Part shown: positions 33,255 through 42,412 of the stretch, piece after piece
How the letters are laid out: the number at the start of each line of letters is the position of its first letter
How positions within the stretch are numbered: position 1 is the first letter of the stretch
NCBI RefSeq assembly: GCF_003353175.1
Contig: NZ_QHKS01000016.1
Coordinates: 1 to 64,000, forward strand
Reading direction: 5' to 3'
Origin: Paraburkholderia lacunae
Lineage (GTDB): Bacteria; Pseudomonadota; Gammaproteobacteria; Burkholderiales; Burkholderiaceae
Length of the DNA stretch: 64,000 bases
Translations under genes and position numbers: made by a program
Notes under the pieces: generated by a model
What the model was told of the DNA's origin: nothing
Databases searched by the model: none
What the model saw: the letters and a program-made list of their open reading frames with translations, nothing else

Positions 33255-35252
33255 ATGCGCGCTGATGTCCATCACGCCGCGACGGCAATCGCACCGCGTG
33301 AAGCGGCCTGGCTCACGCCATCCATTCAGAAATCGCACGAGCGGTCGCAAACATTCGGCTTGAGCGCCTCGATGCGGCCGGACTATGACGTCCTGCCGGC
33401 CGCGGAGCTGGCGTTGAAGCTGGAACAAAGCCGGATCCTGTGCGCGCATGCCACCCCGGTGATGGAAACGCTGCACGATCAGATCGTCAATACGCAAAGC
33501 ATGATTGTGCTGACCGACGCTGAAGGGCTCATTCTGCATTCCATCGGCGACGACGATTTTCTGAGGCGGGCGGAAAAGGTTGCGCTGCGTCCGGGCGCGA
33601 ATTGGGCGGAGGAGCGGCAAGGAACGAACGCTATCGGGACGGCCATCGCCGAATGCTCTCCCACGGTCGTTCATGGCGAGCAGCACTACCTGGCCGCCAA
33701 CCGCTTTCTCACCTGCTCCAGCGTGCCGATCCTCGATCCGTATGGCGACCTGATCGGCGTGCTCGACGTCACGGGCGATCACCACAGCTACCACCAGCAC
33801 ACGATGGCGCTGGCCAAGATGTCCGTGCAGATGATCGAAAATCATCTGTTTACCAGTACCTTTCGCGAGACGTTGCAAATCGCCTTTCACGGCCGGCCCG
33901 AGTTTCTCGGCACGTTGATGGAAGGCATCGTCGCATTCACCTGCGATGGCCGCTTCCTGTCGGCCAACCGCAGTGCGCAGTTCCAGTTGGGCATGCCGCT
34001 CGCGGCATTGCGCGCGCATACGCTGTCGTCGCTGTTCGGCCTGACGAGCGCGCAACTGATCGACCGCCTGCGCACAAGCCGCGATCGCCATCTGTCACTG
34101 AACCTCAATAGCGGCGCGGTCATTTGTGCGCACGTCGAGTTTCGGCGCGCCACACTCGCCGACGAGGGCCTGTTGCCGCAGGCGTACGGTGCGGCAAAGC
34201 CAGTGCTGCGTGCCGACCCGCCGCCCGCGGCTGTCGACGCAGACAAGCTGTCGAAACTCAGCTATCTGGACACGGGCGATCCGCAGATCGCGGCGGTCAT
34301 CGCCAAGGTCCGCAAGGTGCTCGGCAAGGACATCCCGATCCTGATCACAGGCGAAACAGGTACGGGTAAAGAACTGCTCGCCCAGGCGATCCACAACGAT
34401 TCGCCGCGCAGGTCGGGCGCGTTCGTCGCGGTCAACTGCGCGTCGATCCCGGAGAGCCTGATCGAATCCGAGTTGTTCGGCTACGAAGAAGGCGCGTTCA
34501 CCGGCGCGCGCCGCAAAGGCGCCACTGGAAAACTGCTGCAAGCGAACGGCGGCACGCTCTTTCTCGACGAGATCGGCGACATGCCCTACCCGCTCCAGGT
34601 GCGGCTGCTGCGCGTGCTGCAGGAGCGTCTCGTCAATCCGCTCGGCTCCACGAAGTCCATTCCCGTCGATATCGCGATCATCTGCGCGACCCATCGCGAT
34701 CTGCGCGAAATGATTGCGCAGAACCGTTTCCGCGAGGACCTGTATTACCGCCTGAACGGTCTTGTCGTGAAATTACCGCCGCTGCGCGAGCGCACGGATC
34801 TGGCCGCCGTGATCCGGAAGATGCTGCAAAGCGCGTCGCTGGATGAGGCCGACGGCCCGCCCCTGAGCGTCGCAAGCGACGTGATGACGCTGTTCGAACA
34901 ATGCGCGTGGCCAGGCAATTTCCGCCAGCTCGGCAATCTTCTGCGTACGGCGGCCGTCATGGTGGATGAGGACAGCGAGATCCGACGGGAACACCTGCCC
35001 GACGATTTCTTCGACGATTTGCGCAGTGCCGCCGGGCCGGCCGCGGGCACGGCCGAAGCAGCCCCATTGCAGGGCGGGCGCTTGCAGGACGTGACTGCCT
35101 GTGCGATCGCGGCGGCGGTTGCCCAGCATCGCGGCAACGTCTCGGCAGCGGCTCGTGCGCTGGGCGTCTCGCGCAACACCATCTACCGGAAATTGCCGGC
35201 GTTGGCGGGCGCGGACGACGGAGTGGACGAGTTCGGAAAGCAGCCGGACTGA
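33255..35252 (+). CDS. AcoR-type sigma-54-dependent transcriptional activator
   Basis: 665 residues from ATG 33255 with AGGAGGA upstream; longer frames back to 33048 lack a ribosome site. N-terminal GAF-like sensor (about 70-200), a PAS-like region (about 215-300), then the AAA+ domain with Walker A GETGTGKE (366-373), the sigma-54 contact loop GAFTGA (413-418) and Walker B LFLDEIGD. The C-terminal Fis-type HTH is RGNVSAAARALGVSRNTIYRKL. Such regulators respond to acetoin, alcohols or aldehydes and drive -24/-12 promoters. It sits directly upstream of pqqA, whose promoter is a good sigma-54 match, and probably controls the alcohol-oxidation genes here. Confidence 0.9.
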   Translation: MRADVHHAATAIAPREAAWLTPSIQKSHERSQTFGLSASMRPDYDVLPAAELALKLEQSRILCAHATPVMETLHDQIVNTQSMIVLTDAEGLILHSIGDDDFLRRAEKVALRPGANWAEERQGTNAIGTAIAECSPTVVHGEQHYLAANRFLTCSSVPILDPYGDLIGVLDVTGDHHSYHQHTMALAKMSVQMIENHLFTSTFRETLQIAFHGRPEFLGTLMEGIVAFTCDGRFLSANRSAQFQLGMPLAALRAHTLSSLFGLTSAQLIDRLRTSRDRHLSLNLNSGAVICAHVEFRRATLADEGLLPQAYGAAKPVLRADPPPAAVDADKLSKLSYLDTGDPQIAAVIAKVRKVLGKDIPILITGETGTGKELLAQAIHNDSPRRSGAFVAVNCASIPESLIESELFGYEEGAFTGARRKGATGKLLQANGGTLFLDEIGDMPYPLQVRLLRVLQERLVNPLGSTKSIPVDIAIICATHRDLREMIAQNRFREDLYYRLNGLVVKLPPLRERTDLAAVIRKMLQSASLDEADGPPLSVASDVMTLFEQCAWPGNFRQLGNLLRTAAVMVDEDSEIRREHLPDDFFDDLRSAAGPAAGTAEAAPLQGGRLQDVTACAIAAAVAQHRGNVSAAARALGVSRNTIYRKLPALAGADDGVDEFGKQPD

Positions 35253-35577
35253 TGCCGTGTGCGAGTTGGGAGAGCAGCGTCTCGCTGCGAACTTCGTAAA
35301 ACAGAATGTGTTTCACGCGTGCTCCATATTGCAACAGCGGTGTCCTAGAATTGAGCAGCACGCTGTCGACATGGCGCTATCTGCCGGTCAAAGTCTGCAC
35401 AGCGAAGCGCGTACTCATGGGTGAAAGCGCATTCATTCAGGACGCAATGCCATCGCCTTGTGCGGGTTTGCTCCGATCGCTCCGCTCGACCTCCCCGGCA
35501 CAGAGCTTGCGTTGAATGAACTGACCGCTTTACCCATGCGGTTTTTCTTATCACATGCCGTACTCAAGGAGACAGCC
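35253..35577. other. pqqA control region
   Basis: 325 bases between the activator and pqqA with no gene. It contains a sigma-54 promoter match at 35496-35510 and, about 150 bases further upstream, TTGCAACA near 35329, a possible part of an activator site. Confidence 0.5.
35496..35510 (+). promoter_or_regulatory. Sigma-54 (-24/-12) promoter of pqqA
   Basis: CGGCACAGAGCTTGC matches the consensus TGGCACG-N4-TTGC: GG and GC are separated by the required 10 bases and only two consensus positions differ. It ends 67 bases before the pqqA start codon, next to the gene of a sigma-54 activator. Confidence 0.75.
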
Positions 35578-35652
35578 ATGCAGTGGACTACCCCCGCCTA
35601 TACCGATCTGCGCTTTGGTTTTGAAATCACGATGTACATCGCCAATCGCTGA
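35578..35652 (+). CDS. pqqA: PQQ precursor peptide PqqA
   Basis: A 24-residue peptide, MQWTTPAYTDLRFGFEITMY plus IANR. It contains the essential Glu16-x3-Tyr20 pair whose side chains are crosslinked by PqqE and become the PQQ ring system. AAGGAGACAGCC precedes the ATG. This is the usual length and form, located directly before pqqB. Confidence 0.97.
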   Translation: MQWTTPAYTDLRFGFEITMYIANR

Positions 35653-35720
35653 AGCAACGACGCAGCGCCGCCGCCCGTTGCAGCTTGTAAGCGTGCGCGG
35701 CGGCGCCCGGAGCATCGCCC

Positions 35721-36644
35721 ATGAAGATCAAGATTCTTGGTTCGGGTGCAGGCGGCGGACTGCCGCAATGGAACTGCAATTGTGCGAACTGCACCCAGGC
35801 CCGAAACCGCGCCGGCGAGGTGTTACCGCGTACCCAATCATCGATTGCAGTCAGCGGGAACGGCGTCGACTGGATTCTGATCAATGCATCGCCGGACCTG
35901 CTCGCCCAATTGCGCGCGAATCCGGAATTGCAGCCCGCCCGCTCGATCCGCGATAGCGGCATCGCCGCCGTCATCCTGATCGACGCGCAGATCGATCACG
36001 TCACCGGCTTGCTGATGCTGCGCGAACGCACGACACCACTGCCGCTGTATGCCTGCGCGCCGGTGTTCGACGATCTCTCCACCGGCTTGCCGCTCGTTCC
36101 GCTGCTCGACCACTACTGCGGCGTCGAGCGTCACGAGATCGCGCTCGATCAACCCTTCACGGTCGCGCCGGCGCAGGGCATCCGCTTCACCGCGTTGCCG
36201 ATCGAGAGCAAGGCGCCGCCCTATTCGCCACGCCGCGCCGAAGCCGCGCCTGGCGACAATATCGCGCTGCTGATCGAGAACGTCGCCACCGGTGCGCGCG
36301 TTTTCTATGCGCCGGGTCTCGCGGCCGCGCCGGAACCCGTGCTCGAAGCGATGCGCTCTGCGCAACTCGTGCTGGTCGATGGCACCTTCTGGTCCGCGAC
36401 GGAGATGATCGACCTCGGTCTGTCCAGGCATCACGCGGCCGACATGGGTCATCTCGCGCAGTGCGGCTATCGTGGTCAGCCCGGCATGGTTCAGTTGCTC
36501 GACACACTGCCCAGTGCAACGCGCAAGGTGCTGATTCACATCAACAACACCAATCCGATTCTCGATCCGCATTCCGCCGAACATGCCGTGATACGCGCAC
36601 GCGGCATCGAAGTGGGACGCGACGGAATGCAATTTCAGGTCTAG
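35721..36644 (+). CDS. pqqB: PQQ biosynthesis protein PqqB
   Basis: 307 residues, metallo-beta-lactamase fold. The N-terminus reads KILGSGAGGGLPQWNCNCANC, the invariant PqqB opening whose Cys residues bind zinc. Later metal-site motifs are DAQIDHVTGLL and RHHAADMGHL. PqqB acts as an iron-dependent hydroxylase on a processed tyrosine intermediate. It starts 68 bases after pqqA and is followed two bases later by pqqC. Confidence 0.96.
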   Translation: MKIKILGSGAGGGLPQWNCNCANCTQARNRAGEVLPRTQSSIAVSGNGVDWILINASPDLLAQLRANPELQPARSIRDSGIAAVILIDAQIDHVTGLLMLRERTTPLPLYACAPVFDDLSTGLPLVPLLDHYCGVERHEIALDQPFTVAPAQGIRFTALPIESKAPPYSPRRAEAAPGDNIALLIENVATGARVFYAPGLAAAPEPVLEAMRSAQLVLVDGTFWSATEMIDLGLSRHHAADMGHLAQCGYRGQPGMVQLLDTLPSATRKVLIHINNTNPILDPHSAEHAVIRARGIEVGRDGMQFQV

Positions 36645-36646
36645 CC

Positions 36647-37366
36647 ATGAACGCCTCGCTGCCCACCGCTGTTGCCCACACCGCCCCCTGGCCGCCGGAC
36701 GAATTCGAAGCGCGCCTGCGCGCGCTCGGCGCGCACTATCACATTCATCATCCGTTCAACCGGCGAATGAACAGCGGCCAGTGTTCGCCGGAGCAGATTC
36801 GCGGCTGGGTTGCCAACCGCTTTTATTATCAGATCAATATCCCGCTCAAGGACGCCGCGATCCTGTCCAATTGCGACGACCGGCAGACGCGCCGCCTATG
36901 GATCGAGCGGCTGCACGATCACGATGGCTACGGCGACAACCCCGGCGGTATCGAAGCATGGGCGCACCTCGCCGACGCCGTCGGCATCGACCGTCATGCA
37001 TTGTGGTCGCTCGAACACGTGCTGCCGGGCGTGCGCTTCGCGGTCGACGCCTATGTCAATTTCGCGCGGCGCTCGCCGTGGCAGGAAGCCGTCTGCTCGT
37101 CGCTCACGGAGATGTTCGCGCCGCAGATCCATCGCGACCGGTTGGCCGGCTGGCCGGACCTCTATCCGTGGATCGATTCGCAGGGGCTGCAGTACTTTCG
37201 CAGCCGCATTCCGCTCGCCCAGCGCGATGTCGAGCACGGGCTCGACGTCACGCTCAAGTACTTCAAGACACCCGACGCGCAACAGCGTGCCCTCGATATC
37301 CTGCGCTTCAAGCTCGACATTCTGTGGTCGATGCTCGACGCCATTGAAAAGGCGTACCCCGTATGA
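36647..37366 (+). CDS. pqqC: Pyrroloquinoline-quinone synthase PqqC
   Basis: 239 residues from ATG 36647, two bases after the pqqB stop; a longer frame from 36461 overlaps pqqB. Helical bundle of the TenA/heme-oxygenase fold with the signatures YHIHHPFNRRMNSG, WVANRFYYQ and HDGYGDNPGGIEAW. It catalyses the final cofactor-free eight-electron oxidation and ring closure to PQQ. Its stop overlaps the pqqD start by four bases. Confidence 0.96.
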   Translation: MNASLPTAVAHTAPWPPDEFEARLRALGAHYHIHHPFNRRMNSGQCSPEQIRGWVANRFYYQINIPLKDAAILSNCDDRQTRRLWIERLHDHDGYGDNPGGIEAWAHLADAVGIDRHALWSLEHVLPGVRFAVDAYVNFARRSPWQEAVCSSLTEMFAPQIHRDRLAGWPDLYPWIDSQGLQYFRSRIPLAQRDVEHGLDVTLKYFKTPDAQQRALDILRFKLDILWSMLDAIEKAYPV

Positions 37367-37644
37367 ACGCCCCCCATCCCGACCACCAGGCCTGCCTGCG
37401 TCCACGTCTGCGCGCGATGTTCCGTCTGCAATGGGAAGACGCGCAAGATGCCTATGTGCTGCTGTATCCCGAAGGCATGGTCAAGCTCAATCCGAGCGCG
37501 GGCGAAATTCTCGCGCGCTGCGACGGAACCCGCGAACTGGACGACATCATCGGCGAACTGGAAGATCTGTTCAGTGCATCGAACCTTGCCGCCGACGTGT
37601 ATCGCTTCATCGATCATGCGCGGCAACGCGGCTGGCTGGACTGA
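37363..37644 (+). CDS. pqqD: PqqA-binding chaperone PqqD
   Basis: 93 residues of RiPP recognition-element type: FRLQWEDAQDAYVLLYPEGMVKLNPSAGEIL, then DGTRELDDIIGELE and a C-terminal helix ending RGWLD. PqqD presents PqqA to PqqE. Translationally coupled to pqqC through ATGA, and its stop is one base from the pqqE start. Confidence 0.95.
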   Translation: MNAPHPDHQACLRPRLRAMFRLQWEDAQDAYVLLYPEGMVKLNPSAGEILARCDGTRELDDIIGELEDLFSASNLAADVYRFIDHARQRGWLD

Positions 37645-37645
37645 C

Positions 37646-38782
37646 ATGATTACCGCGACCGACACCCCAGGCGCTCGCCCATCCCCGCCGTTGTGGCTGC
37701 TGGCGGAACTCACGTATCGTTGCCCACTGCACTGCGCGTTCTGCTACAACCCGGTCGACTTCGCCAAGCACGGCACGGAACTCGATACCGGGACATGGTG
37801 CGATGTGATCACGCAAGCCCGGCGGATGGGCGCCGCGCAAATCGGTTTCTCCGGCGGAGAACCGCTGGTGCGCGACGACCTCGAAACACTGGTCGCGCAT
37901 GCCCGCGGACTGGGCTTCTATACGAATCTGATCACGTCCGGTGTTGGACTCAACGAGACACGCATCTCAGGTCTGAAAGACGCCGGTCTCGATCACATCC
38001 AGCTTTCGTTTCAGGACTCGACGCGCGAAGTCAACGATTTCGTGTCCAGCACGAAGACCTTCGAGCTGAAACAACGCGTAGCGCGCCTGATCAAGGCGCA
38101 TGGCTACCCGATGGTGCTCAATTGCGTGCTGCACCGCTATAACCTCCCGCACGTCGGACAGATCATCGAGATGGCGCTCGACATGGGTGCCGACTACCTC
38201 GAACTGGCGAACACCCAGTACTACGGGTGGGCCATGCTCAATCGCGAGCAGTTGATGCCGACCAGCGAACAGTTGCAGGAAGCCGAGGCGACCGTCAACC
38301 GGTACCGGGAACGGCTCGGCGACCGGTGCCGCATCCTGTTCGTGGTTCCCGACTACTTCGAGACACGCCCGAAGGCCTGCATGAACGGCTGGGGTTCGGT
38401 GTTTCTAGGCATCGCGCCCGACGGCACCGCGCTGCCGTGCCACGCGGCGCGCTCGCTGCCGGGTCTCGAGCTGCCCAACGTGCACGACGCTTCGCTCAGG
38501 GATATCTGGTACGACAGTCATGCGTTCAATGCTTTTCGCGGCGACGGCTGGATGCGCGAGCCTTGCCGGAGTTGCGACGAGCGGGACACCGATCACGGTG
38601 GCTGCCGCTGTCAGGCGTATCTGCTGACCGGCGATGCCGCGGCCGCCGACCCGGTGTGCGCAAAGTCCGAGCATCATGGGCAAATCGGGCAGGTGGTGAC
38701 GCTCGCGCGGCGGCCGGTACGTGAGAGCGAGGCCAAGCCGCTGATTTTCCGCAGCAGGGACAACTCGTTGCTTCTGGGGTAG
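37646..38782 (+). CDS. pqqE: Radical SAM enzyme PqqE
   Basis: 378 residues from ATG 37646; the longer frame from 37448 overlaps pqqD. The radical SAM Cys26-x3-Cys30-x2-Cys33 (CPLHCAFC) is intact, followed by FSGGEPL for SAM binding. The C-terminal SPASM region supplies more cluster Cys (CMNGWGSVFLG, CHAA, CRSCDERDTDHGGCRC). It joins the Glu and Tyr of PqqA by a C-C bond. It is the last gene of a compact pqqABCDE operon; no pqqF protease is present, as is common. Confidence 0.96.
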   Translation: MITATDTPGARPSPPLWLLAELTYRCPLHCAFCYNPVDFAKHGTELDTGTWCDVITQARRMGAAQIGFSGGEPLVRDDLETLVAHARGLGFYTNLITSGVGLNETRISGLKDAGLDHIQLSFQDSTREVNDFVSSTKTFELKQRVARLIKAHGYPMVLNCVLHRYNLPHVGQIIEMALDMGADYLELANTQYYGWAMLNREQLMPTSEQLQEAEATVNRYRERLGDRCRILFVVPDYFETRPKACMNGWGSVFLGIAPDGTALPCHAARSLPGLELPNVHDASLRDIWYDSHAFNAFRGDGWMREPCRSCDERDTDHGGCRCQAYLLTGDAAAADPVCAKSEHHGQIGQVVTLARRPVRESEAKPLIFRSRDNSLLLG

Positions 38783-38942
38783 CACGGCGGTCTAGTTTGG
38801 ATGTTTGGATGGCAGGTGACTGGAAAGGTACGTCGCCCTGTCTTTCGCTCGTACGTCGCGTCCCTTCCCTTCCTGAACACTCCATCCCCTCGTTGATGCC
38901 CGGCGATCTCCGTGAAGTACCCGGAGACCGCCGGAACGTTCG

Positions 38943-40178
38943 CTATTGCGGGGTGTGCGCGGTGAGCGGTGTCGACGAGGCCTTGGCGTTGTCGTCCGTC
39001 AACTTGGTCTTGCCGGCGCTGTAGCCGTTCGAAAACAACAGGAATGCCATGATGTCCGCATAGTCCTGGGGTTTCATCTTGCCAGGACGGTCTGCCGGCA
39101 TATTGTTCGCCATGTATCCATACACGCCGCCGATGGTGAGCTTGGAGTTGGCGGCCGGCGCGAAGGACGGACCACGCAACGCGGGCGCATTCAGACCTTG
39201 CAGGTCGGGACCGTGGCACTTGGCGCACGCACTCGAGTAGAGCGTCTTGCCGTGCGCAACCTGCGCGCGGTCGAAACCGGGGGCCTCGGCTGGCGCGCTC
39301 GCATCGACCTTGATAAAGCGACCCTGCGGCGACTGGCGATTGCCGGCCAGTGTCATTCGCAACGCTGCCGCATCGCTACGGCCAGAGCCATCGCGGTAGG
39401 CAAATGTGCCCGCGTGAAGCCCTGCAGCCTGCACCGATTCCGGCAACCGCCAGGCGCGGGTCAACGCCGCCAACTTGCCGTCGGACGCCATCTTCTCCAG
39501 CGCAGCGTCGATGCGCGGCTGCAACGCCGCACCGTTCTTGCCGAATGCAAACACGAGATTCCAGTCGGCATACGGCGAGGCGGCACCCGCAATCTCGAAG
39601 TGCCGCTGCGGATGCTCCATCGCATAAGCCACAACGGCCGGATACCAGACGATCGCGCGTTGGGCGCGTCCGCTTGCGACGGCGTCGACCGTGAGTTGTG
39701 CCGTGTTCTCCAGGTCGAGCTTGACGCCGGCTTGCTGCACGGCGATCAACTGCGCGGGACTCGCGTAGGTTGCCGCGACGACCTCCGCGCTGCTGGCCTG
39801 CGCTGACGATCCGCGCGAAGTGACGCTCACATAGCCGGACTGCAGATAGCCACGCGAGAAGGTCAGCTTGCTGCCGGAGCCGTCCGCGAGTGCCGAGCGC
39901 GGAAAGCCCGCAATGACATCGCATTTGCGAGCAAGCGCCTTGTTGAGTTCCTTCAGCGACACGCCGTCGTCGTCGCTACCCTCGAATCCGCCGGGTGCGA
40001 GCGACATCGCGATCCCCGCCGTACGAAACGCTTCACGCGCCACCGCCTCGTCGAGCGCGGTAGACGGACTGCCGGGAAACGTGCAGACGCGCACGCCGGC
40101 GCTAGCGGTTCCTGGCGCGAGCACGGCGCTACCTAGCAGCACGCTGGCCAGAGCAAACGAATTAAGTCGAGTTTTCAT
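38943..40178 (-). CDS. Fusion of a MxaJ/XoxJ-like periplasmic binding domain with cytochrome c
   Basis: 411 residues from ATG 40178 (GGAAGCAGGATC upstream). Signal peptide to about residue 27 (GTASAG). Residues about 28-250 are a type II substrate-binding fold (RVCTFPGSPST, CDVIAGFPRS, WYPAVVAYAM, RIDAALEKM). Residues about 300-385 are a monohaem class I cytochrome c with Cys318-x2-Cys321-His322 and a likely axial Met360 in ANNMP. The next gene upstream in transcription is the PQQ alcohol dehydrogenase. Separate J (binding-fold) and G (cytochrome) proteins accompany methanol and lanthanide dehydrogenases; here both seem joined in one chain that would take electrons from the dehydrogenase. Confidence 0.82.
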   Translation of the reverse strand: MKTRLNSFALASVLLGSAVLAPGTASAGVRVCTFPGSPSTALDEAVAREAFRTAGIAMSLAPGGFEGSDDDGVSLKELNKALARKCDVIAGFPRSALADGSGSKLTFSRGYLQSGYVSVTSRGSSAQASSAEVVAATYASPAQLIAVQQAGVKLDLENTAQLTVDAVASGRAQRAIVWYPAVVAYAMEHPQRHFEIAGAASPYADWNLVFAFGKNGAALQPRIDAALEKMASDGKLAALTRAWRLPESVQAAGLHAGTFAYRDGSGRSDAAALRMTLAGNRQSPQGRFIKVDASAPAEAPGFDRAQVAHGKTLYSSACAKCHGPDLQGLNAPALRGPSFAPAANSKLTIGGVYGYMANNMPADRPGKMKPQDYADIMAFLLFSNGYSAGKTKLTDDNAKASSTPLTAHTPQ

Positions 40179-40268
40179 GATCCTGCTTCCGGGAAAGGCC
40201 GGGCCGCCACGACCGGATTGCCCGCGCCAATGTGCGCTGAGCAACCTGACGCGGCGACCCCATGAACA

Positions 40269-41996
40269 TCAGCTATGGTTGAGCGCGAACACGTACAGCG
40301 TGCCGCCACGTGGGACCTTCTCTGCCGCCTTCGCCATCGGACCGCCCCAGATGGGATTGGCGCCGCCATAGCCGGCGAGGATCGCGACATACTCCTGGCC
40401 GTCGACTTCGAACACCGACGGTTGCGCAATGACCCCGCTGGCGAGTTTCGGGCTTTGCCACAACACCTTGCCGGTCGCCTCGTCGAACGCGTACAGATGG
40501 CCGTCGAGCGAGCCGCTAAAGGCGAGGCCACCCGCCGTGGTCGCTACGCCGCCATTCCACGGCAGCTTGCTCCAGTGACTCCACACTTTCTTGCCGGTAT
40601 CGACGTCGATCGCCTGCAGTTCGCCATAGCCCTTGCTGCCCGGCTCCGGCTTGATCTCGAACCCCTCGCCGAGGTAGGGCAGGCCCTCCATGTAGTTCAC
40701 CGACTTGCCCGACAGCGACATGCACGCATGCAGCGCGGGAACGATAGCGAGGTGCTTCTCCGGATCGTACGAAACCGACCACCAGTTCTTGCCGCCGAGG
40801 AAGCTCGGACAGGTTTCGATCGTCGTGCCCGCCTTCGGATATTTCGACGCATCCTGGATCGGCGAGCCGTCCGGCGTATAGCCGGTGACCGAGGTTGCCG
40901 TGACGAAGGGTTTCGCGTAGATCAGCTTGCCGGTGCCGCGGTCGATTGCGTGGAAAAAGCCGTTGCGGTCGGCATGGATGATGGCGTCGTACTCCTTGTT
41001 CTGGTACTTGATCGTGGCAAGCACCGGTGTATTGACGCCGTCGTAATCCCACGTGTCATGTTTCGTGTACTGGTAATGCCATTTGAGGTTGCCGGTTTTC
41101 GGATCGAGTGCGAGCAGCGAGTCGGAGTACAGGTTGTCGCCCGGCCGCAGATCGGCGAGCCACGGTCCGGGGTTGCCGACACCCCAGTAAAGCGTCTTCG
41201 AGGCGGCGTCATAGGTGCCGGTCAGCCAGGCCGGCGCGCCGCCATGTTCCTGCATGCCGTTCGGCCACGTGTCGCTGCCCCTCTCGCCGGCTGCCGGCAC
41301 CGTAAAGCGCTTCCACAGCACGCTGCCATCGTCGGGATTCAATGCCGCGATGAAACCGCGCGCGCCGTATTCCCCGCCTGCACTGCCCACCACCAGTGCG
41401 CCGTCGAGCGCGAGCGGCGCAAGGGAGAACGCGTAGCCCAGACCCGGCTCGAACATCTGCTTGCGCCAGACGAGCCCGCCTGTCTGCGCATCGAGCGCTG
41501 CGACGTCGCCGCTCAGCATGGCGACGTAAACGTTCTTGCCGTATAACGCCACACCGCGGTTGATCACATCGCAGCATGCTGTCTTGAACGACTCCGCGCC
41601 GAGCTTGGGCTCGAACTTCCAGAGTTGCTTGCCGGTTGCGGCATCGAACGCGTACACGTTGTCCTTCGGCGTGGTCACGAACAGGTAGCGGCCATTGACA
41701 ATCGGTGTGGCTTCGAAACCCTGCTGCAAGTCCGCCGGAAACTTGTAGCTCCAGACCTGTTTGAGGTTCTTCACATTGGCTGCGTCGATCTGCTTGAGCG
41801 GCGAATGCGCCTGACCGTTATAGGTGCGGTAATACGTGAGCCAACCGGGGTCGCTTTGCGCCGCGGTCAACCGTTCATAGGTGACCGCGGGATAGTCGTC
41901 GGCCGCTGCCGCCGACGCGAATATCAGACTGACGGCAGCGGCCACGCCCATCGCTAGCGCCGTGGGCCGCGTCGCCGAAGTTAAACGTGCTTTCAT
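40269..41996 (-). CDS. PQQ-dependent alcohol dehydrogenase with lanthanide-type active site
   Basis: 575 residues, soluble periplasmic type I quinoprotein without a haem domain. Signal peptide to about 32. It is an eight-bladed propeller with W-motifs such as AFDAATGKQLWKFEP. The vicinal disulfide Cys141-Cys142 is in TACCDVI. Cofactor-metal ligands are Glu209 (GGEYG) and Asn275 (GVGNPGP), and the catalytic Asp317 is followed by Tyr and a second Asp319 (TWDYDGVN). That extra Asp is the mark of lanthanide-dependent XoxF/PedH enzymes; calcium enzymes have Ala or Ser there. It oxidises methanol, ethanol or larger alcohols to aldehydes. A sigma-54 promoter and a hairpin leader lie upstream; the binding-domain/cytochrome fusion follows. 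Confidence 0.92.
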   Translation of the reverse strand: MKARLTSATRPTALAMGVAAAVSLIFASAAAADDYPAVTYERLTAAQSDPGWLTYYRTYNGQAHSPLKQIDAANVKNLKQVWSYKFPADLQQGFEATPIVNGRYLFVTTPKDNVYAFDAATGKQLWKFEPKLGAESFKTACCDVINRGVALYGKNVYVAMLSGDVAALDAQTGGLVWRKQMFEPGLGYAFSLAPLALDGALVVGSAGGEYGARGFIAALNPDDGSVLWKRFTVPAAGERGSDTWPNGMQEHGGAPAWLTGTYDAASKTLYWGVGNPGPWLADLRPGDNLYSDSLLALDPKTGNLKWHYQYTKHDTWDYDGVNTPVLATIKYQNKEYDAIIHADRNGFFHAIDRGTGKLIYAKPFVTATSVTGYTPDGSPIQDASKYPKAGTTIETCPSFLGGKNWWSVSYDPEKHLAIVPALHACMSLSGKSVNYMEGLPYLGEGFEIKPEPGSKGYGELQAIDVDTGKKVWSHWSKLPWNGGVATTAGGLAFSGSLDGHLYAFDEATGKVLWQSPKLASGVIAQPSVFEVDGQEYVAILAGYGGANPIWGGPMAKAAEKVPRGGTLYVFALNHS

Positions 41997-42012
41997 GCTT
42001 GTCTCCTATGTC

Positions 42013-42047
42013 GACCAGAGTTGCCGCTTTAGCGGCTTACTCTGGTC
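42013..42047 (-). promoter_or_regulatory. 35-base hairpin in the alcohol dehydrogenase leader
   Basis: GACCAGAGT pairs with ACTCTGGTC, and inside it GCCGCT pairs with AGCGGC around a two-base loop, leaving a one- or two-base bulge. The 15-pair structure lies directly before the TAGGAGAC ribosome site and the ATG at 41996. No T-run follows, so it is more likely a message-stability or translation-control element, or a protein-binding palindrome, than a terminator. Confidence 0.8.
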
Positions 42048-42140
42048 CCATGCAACATGGTTGCTGTTGAGTTGTCGACGCGAGGCCGCGCGGCGGCACC
42101 ATCGTCTAGTGAACGCAGACTGGCTGCTGTGCCGTTCAAG

Positions 42141-42155
42141 GCAAGTCGCGTGCCA
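42141..42155 (-). promoter_or_regulatory. Sigma-54 (-24/-12) promoter of the PQQ alcohol dehydrogenase
   Basis: On the minus strand TGGCACGCGACTTGC is a perfect match to TGGCACG-N4-TTGC. It lies about 145 bases before the dehydrogenase start codon, giving a leader of roughly 130 bases that contains the 35-base hairpin. Confidence 0.88.
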
Positions 42156-42412
42156 CTGGCAGTCGCGTCGCCGCAAGCCGTAGCGGCTCATGAAGGACGA
42201 GCATGGAGCGCTGCCAGGCGGCCGCCGCAGCGTGACAACCGGTGTTGCACACTGGCGCAGTCGAGCGAGGATGTGTTGCTAAAAATGACAGTTGCTACGC
42301 AGGTGAATCGAACCACGCCTGTGCTCGATCCACTCGCCGCGCCGAGTGCGTCGCACGCGGTGCATGGCATCCGGATACGACTGACGCCTATCGCGATCTG
42401 GCCAATGCCCGA

